NCBI GenBank assembly: GCA_003184365.1
Contig: NKYR01000125.1
Span: 43,838 to 107,837 of the forward strand
Length of the DNA stretch: 64,000 bases
Direction of reading: 5' to 3'
Source of the DNA: Evernia prunastri
Taxonomy: Eukaryota; Ascomycota; Lecanoromycetes; Lecanorales; Parmeliaceae
Part shown: positions 54,855 to 64,000 of the stretch, piece after piece
Numbering within the stretch: position 1 is the first letter of the stretch
Layout of the letters: the number at the start of each line of letters is the position of its first letter
Translations under genes and position numbers: made by a program
Notes under the pieces: model-generated
Seen by the model: the letters and a program-made list of their open reading frames with translations, nothing else
What the model was told of the DNA's origin: nothing
The model's database searches: none

Positions 54855-55377
54855 AGCAGGAGCATTCACGATATGGAAGATCCTTGACTTCTGCACGATC
54901 GTCCAGGTCGGATATGGAGGTTGGACATGGATGGAGTTATGATCAGTGTTGGAAGGTGCCAGATGAAGTCTCCTGCAGGCTAGTCTAAATATAGTATAGC
55001 TAGCTGGGGGGTATCCTCCTGCAGCTCTGCAGACTGGTATGGACTCAAAAGGCTTCCTCATAGAAAATAATCCATCGCTTCCATCCACACGAGCCATGCC
55101 ACAATTCAACCATCAGAAGTGAAGCCTGGGAAAAACGAAAGTCCTAGCTTTTGAGCATTGACGACGGGCCAAAAGAGGCTCGACTTCAATGCACGTCGCA
55201 GCATATACTCCGTAAATGATAGGTAACCCTACTTATCGATGCACCGTACTTGTAAGAAGAATTGGATCTCGTATGTAGGTACGTACAAGACAGCGCGAGA
55301 GCGATACTTTGTGCAGCTGTGCCTGAGTTGAAATTAAACAGGTAGTCGGGTAGGAATCCAACATAAATCATTCGGTC
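54855..55377. other. Intergenic with a 25-bp copy of downstream HET coding sequence
   Basis: CTCTGCAGACTGGTATGGACTCAAA at 55025-55049 recurs at 55608-55632 inside the next HET-like gene. Nothing else is seen. Confidence 0.55.
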
Positions 55378-57432
55378 ATGGAACTTTTCGAAGAGATTCC
55401 GTATCTCCCAGGTGCATATCGACGCAAGCTGAACTCTGCCGTCCGCATAGACACACGCTCCAAAACGAAGGCAATCCCACCATACCACATCTACACCACA
55501 GACTCAAATAACAAAGCCTATCTATTAGGACGTAAATCTATGAGTCATAAAGATCGCACAGTGGCAGAACAAAAGCTTCTCGAAGCCGTTATCAGGATTG
55601 ACCCCTCCTCTGCAGACTGGTATGGACTCAAAGAGACGGCGATCACAGATCTGCCCTTCCGGCTTCTCCGACTAGACGCCGCAAGGGGACTTGAGCCACA
55701 GTCTTTCATCGCCCTGAGCTATTGTTGTCCTGACGAGACTTGGACTCGAACGCAAGTCTGCCGCGACAGTTCCATTCCTGAGTTTCCACTATCATCTCAT
55801 ATGCGCGTTGCTCTGTTCGAGGAAGCCGACCATATGGAAGGAACATGGATTGATCAGCTTTGCATAGCACAGCATGATATGAAGGAGAAGATAGTTGCAA
55901 TAGGGGCTATGGATGTCGTATACCGGAACACAAGACTTATTATTGTAGCTCTTGAAGACGTCCAGTTGAACCAGGAGGCAGCAATGGCAATCAAAGAGTT
56001 CGATGGCATCGGCACAGGTGCCCCAGATGCGTGTCTCAGTATCGTAGCAGATGCATTCACGACGATTCTAACCTCTCGATGGTTCACTCGCGCATGGTGT
56101 GACCACGAATTCCTTGTAAGCAAGCGGTGTGTTTTCCTCATAGGAATAGACGGTGGACCATCAGATTGCTACACGACACTCAGGATAGAAGGTGCTCTCT
56201 TATCTGAGATTGGTACGGCGGCAACAAGGTATAGAGCTTCGAAAGTACGCACGACCGATGGTCAAGCCCAACTGGACGACATCTTCGCGGGTATAAATTG
56301 GCGGCACATGATGCGCACCTGTCGGAAGATCGATGCTAATACCATGGCGGCCGTTCTCAAGACGTCGACCCCGGGACATGGTGGAAGCTACATGCATGTC
56401 TTCTCCCGTGTATTCTCCTTGAACTCGCGATACGTTTCCGACAAGGCCGCGATAGTTTTGAACACAATGCTCACAGGGCTCGCCCTGACTGACAAGCTTC
56501 CTGAAACCGTTGAGGACAGCTACAGGCGCGTTTTGGTCGTTGCTCTTGCATCGGGTGATCCTACTGCACTAAGTACGTCTGGAGCTAACACTGATGGCCC
56601 ATCATGACTACGGCTACCGGTAGGGGGCGATGATGTCCGGCCCGATTCTATGTTGGAAATCGCACCAACAGAGTTGACGGTCTCGGTGTCCGAAGGGACT
56701 CTAGAACTTGAATTCGGCATCCTCGGAAGTTCTAGCGAGTTCCAAAGTCCATCACCAGACTCGATAGAGCAAGCCGGACTGGCCATCAAGAAACGAAAAC
56801 GTTTCAGAGGCCAGCGCTGGGATTGGATCACTCAGCTCGATCAGTACGAAGATATTAGTCTGCTTTATCCTTTGATGGAAAAATTCTATATTGAAACACT
56901 CGCATGCGCTTTGTGCATGGGCATTGAGTGGATCACAGAGACGTCGAAATCGCTAAGACAGCTGGTCCCGGCATCAATGGCTTCCTATCCAATCGCCGAA
57001 AATACCGCTGAGGACTTCGACTCCGCCCTGACATGGTTATCCCAAGTCTACTCACAGGACTTGCAGACAGACCAAATACCGCCGGGGCTTCTCCATCCGC
57101 TGCTCTCGTTTACTGAGAATCTCGTTGTTGTTGGGCTTGGCATGGGCACTGAGTCGAAAGAACATCCAATGTTTTGGGCAGATCATGAGCCACGTATGCT
57201 CGAGAGTGATTTTTTGGGGGGAAGAGTAGTTGGAGTCGTGTCAAAGGATCAGAATCGTGACGCGCTTCTAGCTGTTCCCGTCAATCTGATGTCAGATCAA
57301 TTCGCATGGATGAGTCGAATATGGATTCTTAATGAAGGAACCCATGGAAATGTGAGTCTTTTCTCCAAAACGAGACTTGCTGGTAAGCACACTCTGAGGA
57401 CAACGAATCGAAGGGTAATCAGGACAAAGTGA
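55378..57432 (+). CDS. HET-like protein with one candidate intron spanning an in-frame TGA
   Basis: The frame is open from 55378 to 57432 except for one TGA at 56605. A 51-nt intron (56573-56623; GTACGT donor, CATGAC branch-like site, GGTAG acceptor) removes it in phase and gives 667 residues. The HET-type blocks are diverged: FIALSYCCPDETW, GTWIDQLCIAQHDMKEK with VVYRNTRLIIVALEDV, and RWFTRAWCDHEF. The same order and the GAMDVVYR and SDKAAIVLNTM-type motifs occur in the minus-strand neighbour at 57498-59846, so the two are paralogues. The C-terminal half is all-alpha-looking and unassigned. The alternatives are stop-codon readthrough (the stop is followed by CTA) or a nonsense mutation; the intron is the simplest reading. 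Confidence 0.7.
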
Positions 57433-57497
57433 AAAGGAGGGTCCTAAGTATTGTATCTTTTGTGTTGATTACGCAGGTATAGTGTGACTATAGCATC

Positions 57498-59846
57498 CTA
57501 CTTGGCTATCAAAGCTCTTGTCATTTTACCTCTCGGCGCCGATGTGATACCAACAAGCCTCGTCTTTGCCTGCAAAGCATACGACTTCATTGGCGGCGAC
57601 TTATTGGCGCTTTCTGTGGCCCTAGGACTCGAGGATCCAATAGATTTCTCCGCTGCTGCCATTGCAATCTGGCTTTCTTGAAGAGGAGCTTCAAGCTGCT
57701 CGAGAACCCACAGGCGTGATGTCCAGCTATAGCATTCAGGAACGAGACATTTTGGAATGCACAGACTGTAGCCTCTCTCGGACGTCCAAGACGGAGCAAA
57801 AACAACGAAGGGTGAGCAGTGGGGGTCTTTGTATATCTGAATAGAGTATGGCACGTTTTCTTCGCCCCGCTCGCTCTCATACGATATTGCGAGTCCAGTG
57901 ACGATGACTTCATCGACGACTTGAAGCAGGATCCGATACCATTTCTGTTTTTCAAGGGCAGTATTGGTTGCTTCTGAGGTCATCTCTTCGTCGTAGTTAT
58001 ATAGTTCTTCGCCACGATCAGTCGGTTGGCTTTCATTCTCCCGGCCTTCGTCTTCATCTTCGTCTCCCCATGTTTCCCGCATGTCTGGACCAATGTCGTT
58101 TCCTATATTGATAGAAAATGCCCAGTCGACAGCATCTTCGACATCTTGCCGGAACTGATTTTCCAGCCCGAAGTCTACGCCGGGCAAAGCCGCACCCAGC
58201 CTTGACGTGCAATCCACCATCCACTCTTTCCCGCACTGCAATACGCAGGCAAGCGCTTGAATGTAGTAGAGCCGGACTTGCATGTATATCGTTCCGTCCG
58301 TCTCAAAGTCCAGCCAGAGTGCGGGATCAGATATGGAAGTTTGGGTCATTGCCCTGTGGTCTATCAAGAGCCGGGCGAGCGACTGGTATTTCGGCTCTGC
58401 TGGCGTCAATACTTGGTCGTTTGAGAGGAACTCCAAATCGATCTCCAAACCTCTTTGTGTAAGTATCACATCCATCGAGGATCTCGGAATAGTCGGAGCG
58501 CCTAGCGGTCTTGCCTGGTCTCCACTACCCGGCATCCGTATCCACCCATATCTCGAGTTCTGTCCTGCTTCGAGTCTGGTCAACCGTCTTCCGTTGGTCG
58601 TAAGTGCAGTCACGTCACCAGCCCCCAGAGCAATTATTGTGATTAGCAAGCAGGACTGCTCCTCATTCAATTCTTTCCCTGCTTGGTAAAAGAGGCCCGA
58701 ATCCATCACGTTCAGTAGTACAGACATTTTATCCGCTGTCAAAAACGCACCGAGCGAAAAGATCTCTGTAAACATGTGCATGTAACTGCCGTCGGTATGA
58801 ACGTCTTCTGTGCCGAATACCTCGGCCATGTTGAGAGCTGACAATCGCTTCATGAATCTGCGTACGTTTTGAATCTCTTTGTCATTCATATACGGTGTAT
58901 TTATCGACGAAGCCGAACCTGTCCGTTGGCTCTCTATGTCTTGAAGGACATATACTCTCGAGATCGTGTCTAGGAACGGCGCGTCTATCCGAAGTACCAA
59001 AGTTGTTTCTGGGTCTTCCATCACTGACTTTTCGTATGATTTACATACGGGCACTAGAAAGACGTGCTTATTGGTAGTATTGAACTCGTGCAGACACCAA
59101 GCCCGTTGAAACCACCTCGCCTTGAGAATCCTGCCATACGCTTGCGCTATAGCTTTCAAATCGGCGTCATCCCGAAGATGCATGGGCTTATTTGTCTCTG
59201 CGTAGCGAATTAGGGCGTCCACCTCCGACTCGGTACATGCAATATCCTCTAATACCACGACAACTTTCCGCGCAGCTCGGTAAACGTAATCCATAGCCCC
59301 TATAGCGAAGCTCTTCTCGTGACCCAGAGTCTGAGTGATACAAATGGAATCTATCCAGTACGGCTCAGTAGGTGAAAGGCGCTGTTTGAGAAACGCACCC
59401 CACATTATCGGGATTAGTGGACATTCCTTGTCTTCTCCTAGAGGCGGCAGGTGTCTGAGGCAGTCATGTGGATTCCAGAAGGAGGAGTGACACGCGTAGC
59501 TTAATATCGTGAAGTCACAAGTCTTGTCGTTGACCGTTGCATAGACAGAGTCTACGTCGAGCTTGTCTTGCAAGAGCCTGAAGGTGAACTTCTCCACGGC
59601 AAGTTTCTTCAGTCCGAATTGGGCGCTTGTCTCGGGATCAACGGTCTTGAATGCCTCCAAAATACGTTCTCCTTCTGCATATATCTTGTTCGAAGGTTTT
59701 ACCATTGTCCGTTTTGCTTCCATACCGACCTCGAAGACACGAGGCGGCTTGTAATGCACAGCTGACGGTATCCGTAAGACATCTATAAGTTGCTTGTGTT
59801 CTCGAACATAGACGCCGTCATGGTCACCATAGATCTTGATAGACAT
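57498..59846 (-). CDS. HET-like protein, paralogue of the convergent neighbour
   Basis: One exon, 782 residues, tail-to-tail with the gene ending at 57432. Blocks equivalent to a HET domain lie at about residues 115-270: FTILSYACHSSFW, EPYWIDSICITQTLGHEKSF with GAMDYVYRAARKVVVVLEDI, and RWFQRAWCLHEFN. TADKMSVLLNVMDSGL and ALGAGDVTALTTNG then match the paralogue's SDKAAIVLNTMLTGL and ALASGDPTALSTSG. It is longer by about 115 residues, partly from an insert near the C-terminus (AMAAAEKSIGSSSPRATESA) and an acidic stretch (WGDEDEDEGRENESQ). The frame is intact, so this copy may be the functional one. No membrane or secretion signal is seen. Confidence 0.8.
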   Translation of the reverse strand: MSIKIYGDHDGVYVREHKQLIDVLRIPSAVHYKPPRVFEVGMEAKRTMVKPSNKIYAEGERILEAFKTVDPETSAQFGLKKLAVEKFTFRLLQDKLDVDSVYATVNDKTCDFTILSYACHSSFWNPHDCLRHLPPLGEDKECPLIPIMWGAFLKQRLSPTEPYWIDSICITQTLGHEKSFAIGAMDYVYRAARKVVVVLEDIACTESEVDALIRYAETNKPMHLRDDADLKAIAQAYGRILKARWFQRAWCLHEFNTTNKHVFLVPVCKSYEKSVMEDPETTLVLRIDAPFLDTISRVYVLQDIESQRTGSASSINTPYMNDKEIQNVRRFMKRLSALNMAEVFGTEDVHTDGSYMHMFTEIFSLGAFLTADKMSVLLNVMDSGLFYQAGKELNEEQSCLLITIIALGAGDVTALTTNGRRLTRLEAGQNSRYGWIRMPGSGDQARPLGAPTIPRSSMDVILTQRGLEIDLEFLSNDQVLTPAEPKYQSLARLLIDHRAMTQTSISDPALWLDFETDGTIYMQVRLYYIQALACVLQCGKEWMVDCTSRLGAALPGVDFGLENQFRQDVEDAVDWAFSINIGNDIGPDMRETWGDEDEDEGRENESQPTDRGEELYNYDEEMTSEATNTALEKQKWYRILLQVVDEVIVTGLAISYESERGEENVPYSIQIYKDPHCSPFVVFAPSWTSERGYSLCIPKCLVPECYSWTSRLWVLEQLEAPLQESQIAMAAAEKSIGSSSPRATESANKSPPMKSYALQAKTRLVGITSAPRGKMTRALIAK

Positions 59847-60388
59847 CTGGAATTTTCACGTGAAATTGATGTGGCTATATTATTGTTAAATAGAAAGCAG
59901 TGGCTTCGGAGCAAGACATGCAAGTCCAGCTTGTCCATAACAGTAAATAAGTATTCTAGGGCTAGGTTAAGCCTCTCCGGGTTTGAGAGTGGCAACTCGC
60001 ACCGAGTTGCCCGTTCTATCATATCTATAGAGTCAGAGCCTTATGTATCAAGCTCGTCAAGGAAAAACTTTCTCACAACGCTCAAATCATTCAATTGCGC
60101 TGTAGAAAGTAGATATACATATTTAGATACTTAATAAGACTAATACCTCTTTCAATTGACTGTAGAGAACGCTTATATTTCTATAGTTATATCGAAAAAG
60201 ATCAACTGATTTCAATAAAATTATAAACATTACGAGTTTAGAAAGCGGATTACTATGCTTAAATTATCGATTAATATTATATTAAAACTTATAAACGAAG
60301 AATAAAGATTATTGAATAATAAGATAATCGTTGCTCTAAATGCGATAACTACTTTTATAGAAAAAATAATCGAAAAATTTAAGCTTTA
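59847..60388. other. AT-rich spacer between the HET gene and the copia LTR
   Basis: AT content is very high at 60120-60380. No gene is seen. This is the HET-gene promoter followed by the copia insertion site (CTTTA just left of the LTR). Confidence 0.55.
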
Positions 60389-60561
60389 TGTTGAACGGGC
60401 ATGTGGTGACTGTCCTTCATTACTACTAAAGTACGTACAGAAATGAAGGGACAGGTGGTCACAAGGCCATATGAGAGTGCAGTGCGGACGCTAGTCCCAA
60501 TCCGTCTACGCCTCGGTTACACACGAGGAGGTTAGGCCTCGTCCTACCGCTCTTTTCAACA
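60389..60561 (-). repeat. Copia 3' LTR, 173 bp
   Basis: Bounded by the inverted termini TGTTGAA and TTCAACA. On the minus strand the purine-rich CGAGTGGGAG directly precedes the LTR, the expected place of the polypurine tract. The 5' LTR is outside the window. Confidence 0.85.
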
Positions 60562-60612
60562 CTCCCACTCGGTGGCGACGAGAGGCCGTGGCACGCTCTC
60601 ATCATCTCTTGC

Positions 60613-63342
60613 CTACCCAGTATGGGTCAGTCGACTCCCACTGACCCCCGGTTCCTGCAGCCCCATCAGATCCACGAAGTTCTTGTACTTATCTCCTGTC
60701 AGCGGCTTGGTAAGTCCGTCGGCAACCATGTCATCAGTTGGAATATAATTCAGCTGGATCAGGTTCCTATTGAACGTGTCCCTGACGTGATGGTAAGACA
60801 CATCGATGTGCTTTGATCGCTCGGAGATATGAGCATCTTTGACAAGGAGATTGGCTGCTTGGTTGTCCCCATAAAGCTGCATTGGGAAGCAGGCCTTGTG
60901 CTTGACGTTCTCGGCAATTACCACTTGACCTAGCTCCGTCCCCAGATACTTCGATAGCCCCAAGTCTCGAAGAACCTGTGCTATCCATAAACCCTCTTTC
61001 ACGCACGTGGACAAGGCCATATACTCGGCTTCGGTGGTGGATGTAGCAACCGACTTTTGCTTGCGACTCATCCATGCTACCGGTCCCCCAGCGAACATGT
61101 AGACGTATCCGAGTATCGACTTTCTATTGAGTCTGTCCGCCGCATAATCGGAGTCTGAGTAAGCCTTGAGACTGCTCCCACTGCTTTCGGGCGGTCCATA
61201 TTCTATACCGAGGTCGATTGTGGATCGAATGTATCGAAGTAGTGTCTTCAAAGCTTGTCCATGATGATGTGCGGGGTCGCCGAGATATTGACTGAGTCGT
61301 CCGAGTGCAAAGCAGAAGTCCGGGCGTGTGTGCATCGCCGCGTACATGAGCTTTCCGATCTTGTGCTGATAATCTTTTGGGCTAATGCGGCGGTCGTTAG
61401 GGCCGGCCGGGCGGAGAGCGTCGTAGCCGTTCATGGGGATCTTGGTCTTTTCATGCTTGTCTGTGCTCATGTGCAGCTCGTCAAGAAACTCGCTTAGGTA
61501 GTGAGACTGATCCATGCGAAGGGTCCGCTTCTTCCGATTCCGAGTGATTCGAATACCAAGGATCTTCTTCATCTCCCCCAGGTCCTTGATTTTGAATACC
61601 TTCTGGAATTCGTCCTTGAACCATTGGACTTGGCTCAAAGCTTTGGCGGCGACACAGATGTCGTCTACATAGACCAAAAGGATGATGCCTCTTTCCTTAT
61701 GACGCAGCATGCAGGGGTCCGCAGCACACTGCTCGAAGCCCAGTCTAACCAGTTCCCTGACACAACGTTCATGCCAGTCTCTGGCGGCTTGTTTGAGTCC
61801 ATAAAGACTGCGGCGAATCAAGAGCGCTTGACCAGGGGGCAGATCGACGCCTGGCGGTGGTGCCATGTAGATGACTTCCTTTAGGAACGACTCCGTGAAG
61901 GCGTTGTTGACGTCAACTTGATGGCACTCGAGATCCTCAAGGCACACAATGACAAGAAACAGACGAAGTGTATCAAACTTGACCGTAGGAGCGAATGTAT
62001 CTGTGAAGTCGACTCCGTACAGCTGCGAGAAGCCTCGAGCGACAATTCTCGCCTTGAGCTTCTCTAAGGTACCGTCGACGTGCATTTTGGCTTTAAACAC
62101 CCACTTGCTGGTGATTATGTTGGCTCCCTTAGGCGGAACAGCTACGTCCCAAGTACCATTGGCTATTAAGGCTGTTAGCTCGGCTTGAATGGCTTCGAGC
62201 CAAAGCTTCCCCCAGAGAGGGGCCTTGATTGCCGCCTCGTAGCTTTCCGGAACCGGAATAACGAGCCTGTGGACGAACTGCTTGTCAGCCTTGTCTGAAG
62301 CGGCGGTTAGAGCCCATTCCTTATTTTCGTTCCCGTCGCCTTCGTGAGCTAGAAAAGCCAGCATGGCACGAACAATTTTGTCCCTATGTTCATCTCGTTC
62401 CTCCTCATCGGTGGAATCATGGCGCTTGCGCTTCGTGGCGACGTGCAGAAACTGCTGTGCCGTTCGGGGAGGGGATGTCAAAGATGCAAGCTTGGCGCGT
62501 GTCTGGACCGTCGATTCAGCTGTCAGTTCATTGACTTCCTCCGGATCATACGGGTCTTCGGTATAAGGGACCTGTTCCTTGGGCGTGAGGGTGTTCGTAT
62601 TGACCGAAGCTGATTCCGCGGATCCGGCGACTATCGGCTCGGCATCGACGGCGATGACAGGGTTAGAGATAGGGTTAGGGATAGGGTTGTCGACGGCGAT
62701 GACAGGAGGGACAACGGCGCCTGGAACAGCGGCGACGACCTTACGTGGTCTTCCAACAGGACGCTTTTTAGGTGGTGCGTTGGGCGTGGCCATCTTTGGG
62801 GTTGGTTCGGGGGCCGGTTCCGTGAATCCGGCGATCACCGGCTCGGCACCAATGGCGATGACAGGAGAGACGATGGCGCCAGAAGCGGCGGCGGCGACCT
62901 TGCGTGGTCTTCCAACAGGACGTCTCTCAGGCAGTACGTTGGCCGTGGCCACTTTCAGGTTCAAGGGAGCACTCCCCCACTTTTGATTCTCCAGAAAGGT
63001 CACCTTGTGATGCTTGATCACGTCTTGACGGTCCGGGGCCCAGATGTAGTAATGGGACGTCGTGTTCTCGTCGTATCCCATGAATACTCCGGGACGTCCT
63101 CGATTGACGAGCTTGTCTGTCCTGCTTCCATCGGGTAGTGACTTGGTATCGACAGGCGAGTAGCACTTGCACCCCCATACGCGTAAATGGTCGATCGATG
63201 GCTTGATGTTTGTGAACGCTTCCATGGGAGTAGTCAACTCGTCTTTGATGATAGGGCCTGTAGCGACACGGTTTCGGACATGGGCGTCGGCATTGGCCGC
63301 CTCAGGCCAAAACTCCAGGGGTAAACCAGCGTCCTGAAGCAT
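60613..63342 (-). CDS. Copia pol: integrase C-terminal part, reverse transcriptase and RNase H
   Basis: An open frame of 909 codons. It starts in the integrase (LPLEFWPEAANADAHVRNR, GCKCYSPVDT), passes a Pro/Lys-rich linker with two AT-hook-like RPVGRPRKV motifs, and enters the reverse transcriptase (WVFKAKMHVDG, ARGFSQLYGVDF, YGLKQAARDWHERC, then LLVYVDDICVAAK with the YVDD active site). The RNase H part has AYSDSDYAADRLNRKS, ATSTTEAEYMALS and HIDVSYHHVRDTF, and the ORF ends at 60613. Translation of the element needs the preceding integrase frame, which is offset by one base (see findings). Confidence 0.92.
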   Translation of the reverse strand: MLQDAGLPLEFWPEAANADAHVRNRVATGPIIKDELTTPMEAFTNIKPSIDHLRVWGCKCYSPVDTKSLPDGSRTDKLVNRGRPGVFMGYDENTTSHYYIWAPDRQDVIKHHKVTFLENQKWGSAPLNLKVATANVLPERRPVGRPRKVAAAASGAIVSPVIAIGAEPVIAGFTEPAPEPTPKMATPNAPPKKRPVGRPRKVVAAVPGAVVPPVIAVDNPIPNPISNPVIAVDAEPIVAGSAESASVNTNTLTPKEQVPYTEDPYDPEEVNELTAESTVQTRAKLASLTSPPRTAQQFLHVATKRKRHDSTDEEERDEHRDKIVRAMLAFLAHEGDGNENKEWALTAASDKADKQFVHRLVIPVPESYEAAIKAPLWGKLWLEAIQAELTALIANGTWDVAVPPKGANIITSKWVFKAKMHVDGTLEKLKARIVARGFSQLYGVDFTDTFAPTVKFDTLRLFLVIVCLEDLECHQVDVNNAFTESFLKEVIYMAPPPGVDLPPGQALLIRRSLYGLKQAARDWHERCVRELVRLGFEQCAADPCMLRHKERGIILLVYVDDICVAAKALSQVQWFKDEFQKVFKIKDLGEMKKILGIRITRNRKKRTLRMDQSHYLSEFLDELHMSTDKHEKTKIPMNGYDALRPAGPNDRRISPKDYQHKIGKLMYAAMHTRPDFCFALGRLSQYLGDPAHHHGQALKTLLRYIRSTIDLGIEYGPPESSGSSLKAYSDSDYAADRLNRKSILGYVYMFAGGPVAWMSRKQKSVATSTTEAEYMALSTCVKEGLWIAQVLRDLGLSKYLGTELGQVVIAENVKHKACFPMQLYGDNQAANLLVKDAHISERSKHIDVSYHHVRDTFNRNLIQLNYIPTDDMVADGLTKPLTGDKYKNFVDLMGLQEPGVSGSRLTHTG

Positions 63343-63989
63343 GGCTCTGATCTGGTTCTCAGTTGTTCGAATACCCGTTCAGCCACACCGTTCTGATTCG
63401 AGTTGTAGGCGACTGTGTATTCTGGCTCGATACCGATACTCGTACACCATGCATCAAGCGTGGACTTCAATTCGGTGGCATTGTCGCTACGCACCGCTTG
63501 CAGCTTGGCTGAACATTGCAATTCTGCTCTCAGCTTCCATTTGTCCAGAGCTGCAGGAGCATCGGAGCGTTCTCGCAGAGGTATGACCCATGTTCTTCGA
63601 GAGTAATTGTCTACGATCTCAAGGAAGTACTCATAGCCGAGTCTCGAGGTAGGAAGAGGTCCACAGATGTCAATGGATATCAGTGCAAGTATCCGAGGTC
63701 TTCTTTCGGCCAGGGTGCGATTCCGCTTGTTGGTCATCTTGGTAATTGCACATACTTCGCAGGGGTCAGTGGATTCTACGATGGGAATTGGTTTCTTGAT
63801 GGTGGTGACTTTATGCAGATGTCTGAGCTTCGCGGAGCCTAAATGGTTGAGGCGCCGATGCCAAAGGTTGAACATGTCACGCTTCTTGGACGTTGAAAGG
63901 GCCTGAATCACCGCAGGGCCCGAATCGACGTTGAGCTCTTGAGGCTCAGAGTCCGACATGGACTCATCCGGAATAGTGGCAGCTGGCAA
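63234..63989 (-). CDS. Copia gag-pre-integrase zinc site and integrase core (partial)
   Basis: The frame continues off the window. It has the gag-pre-integrase region with WHRRLNHLGSAKLRHLHK and CEVCAITKMTNKRNR (the HHCC zinc site). The integrase core follows, with IDICGPLPTSRLGYEYFLEIVD and AVRSDNATELKS, where the D,D of the DDE triad are visible, then YTVAYNSNQNGVAERVF with the third acidic residue. It then runs out of frame near 63370, where the correct continuation is in the frame of the downstream ORF. Confidence 0.88.
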   Translation of the reverse strand: MPAATIPDESMSDSEPQELNVDSGPAVIQALSTSKKRDMFNLWHRRLNHLGSAKLRHLHKVTTIKKPIPIVESTDPCEVCAITKMTNKRNRTLAERRPRILALISIDICGPLPTSRLGYEYFLEIVDNYSRRTWVIPLRERSDAPAALDKWKLRAELQCSAKLQAVRSDNATELKSTLDAWCTSIGIEPEYTVAYNSNQNGVAERVFEQLRTRSEPCFRTLVYPWSFGLRRPMPTPMSETVSLQALSSKTS

Positions 63990-64000
63990 TGCGGCAGAGA

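Larger units (their letters stand above)
60389..64000 (-). mobile_element. Ty1/copia retrotransposon, partial (3' LTR to integrase)
   Basis: It reads on the minus strand and is cut by the window edge at its 5' side. The 3' LTR, a polypurine tract and a pol region are present in the copia order: integrase, reverse transcriptase, RNase H. Unlike the gypsy and LINE pieces, the reading frames are long and almost undamaged, so the insertion is young or escaped RIP. Confidence 0.92.

Noticed and set aside
56605..56607. Nonsense mutation proving the first HET paralogue a pseudogene
   Set aside because: A canonical in-phase intron covers the stop, so the gene may well be intact.

Overview
The window is nuclear DNA from a filamentous ascomycete (Pezizomycotina). 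The signs are short introns (about 50-140 nt) with GTRNGT-type donors and CTRAC-like branch sites, a PTH11-like receptor, DUF7514 and DUF3605 proteins, a family of HET-domain genes, and gypsy, copia and Tad1/LINE-type retroelements beside sequence that looks scarred by RIP. I cannot resolve the class. Gene models were spliced by hand from reading frame, splice signals and family knowledge; exon limits are given in each entry.

Bases 1-45,250 are an ordinary gene-rich core. In order: the 3' end of the small U2AF splicing factor (+); a 114-aa single-membrane-span protein (-); a HOS2-type class I histone deacetylase (-), divergent from an ING/Yng2-type PHD protein (+); an Osh6/7-type lipid transfer protein with nine exons (+); a DUF3605 protein (-); an eight-exon PTH11-like membrane receptor (-); a DUF7514 protein (-); an MFS sugar transporter (-); an unrecognised secreted protein (-); a 57-aa membrane microprotein (-); proline dehydrogenase (-); a medium-chain reductase (+); an unclear disordered ORF (+); an HMT1-type vacuolar half-ABC transporter (-); the SEA-complex WD40/RING protein Rtc1/Sea2 (+); a Lys/Glu-rich nuclear-looking protein (-); nicotinamidase (-); a metallo-beta-lactamase-fold hydrolase (-); and a secreted DUF7492 protein whose mature N-terminus would be a histidine (+). 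Chromatin, transcription and nutrient sensing (HDAC, ING, nicotinamidase, SEA complex) and small-molecule handling are well represented. There is no biosynthetic cluster.

From 45,250 to 52,900 the character changes abruptly. This stretch is AT-rich and gene-poor, with minisatellites, internal direct repeats, three single-N ambiguities, a gypsy (chromovirus) element cut down to two LTRs plus an integrase/chromodomain tail, the 3' part of a host gene abutting the gypsy LTR, and the 3' end of a LINE with a (TCAA)n tail. Two copies of one 90-bp repeat differ almost only by C-to-T/G-to-A changes, which is direct evidence of RIP-like mutation.

From 52,938 to 59,850 lie three HET-domain genes: one het-6-like (+), then a tail-to-tail pair of divergent paralogues (+ and -) whose stop codons are only about 65 bp apart. 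The window ends inside a Ty1/copia element (minus strand, 3' LTR at 60,389-60,561). Incompatibility-type genes embedded among transposons is the usual accessory or fast-evolving compartment of such genomes. I did not find a CRISPR array, a tRNA or an rRNA gene.
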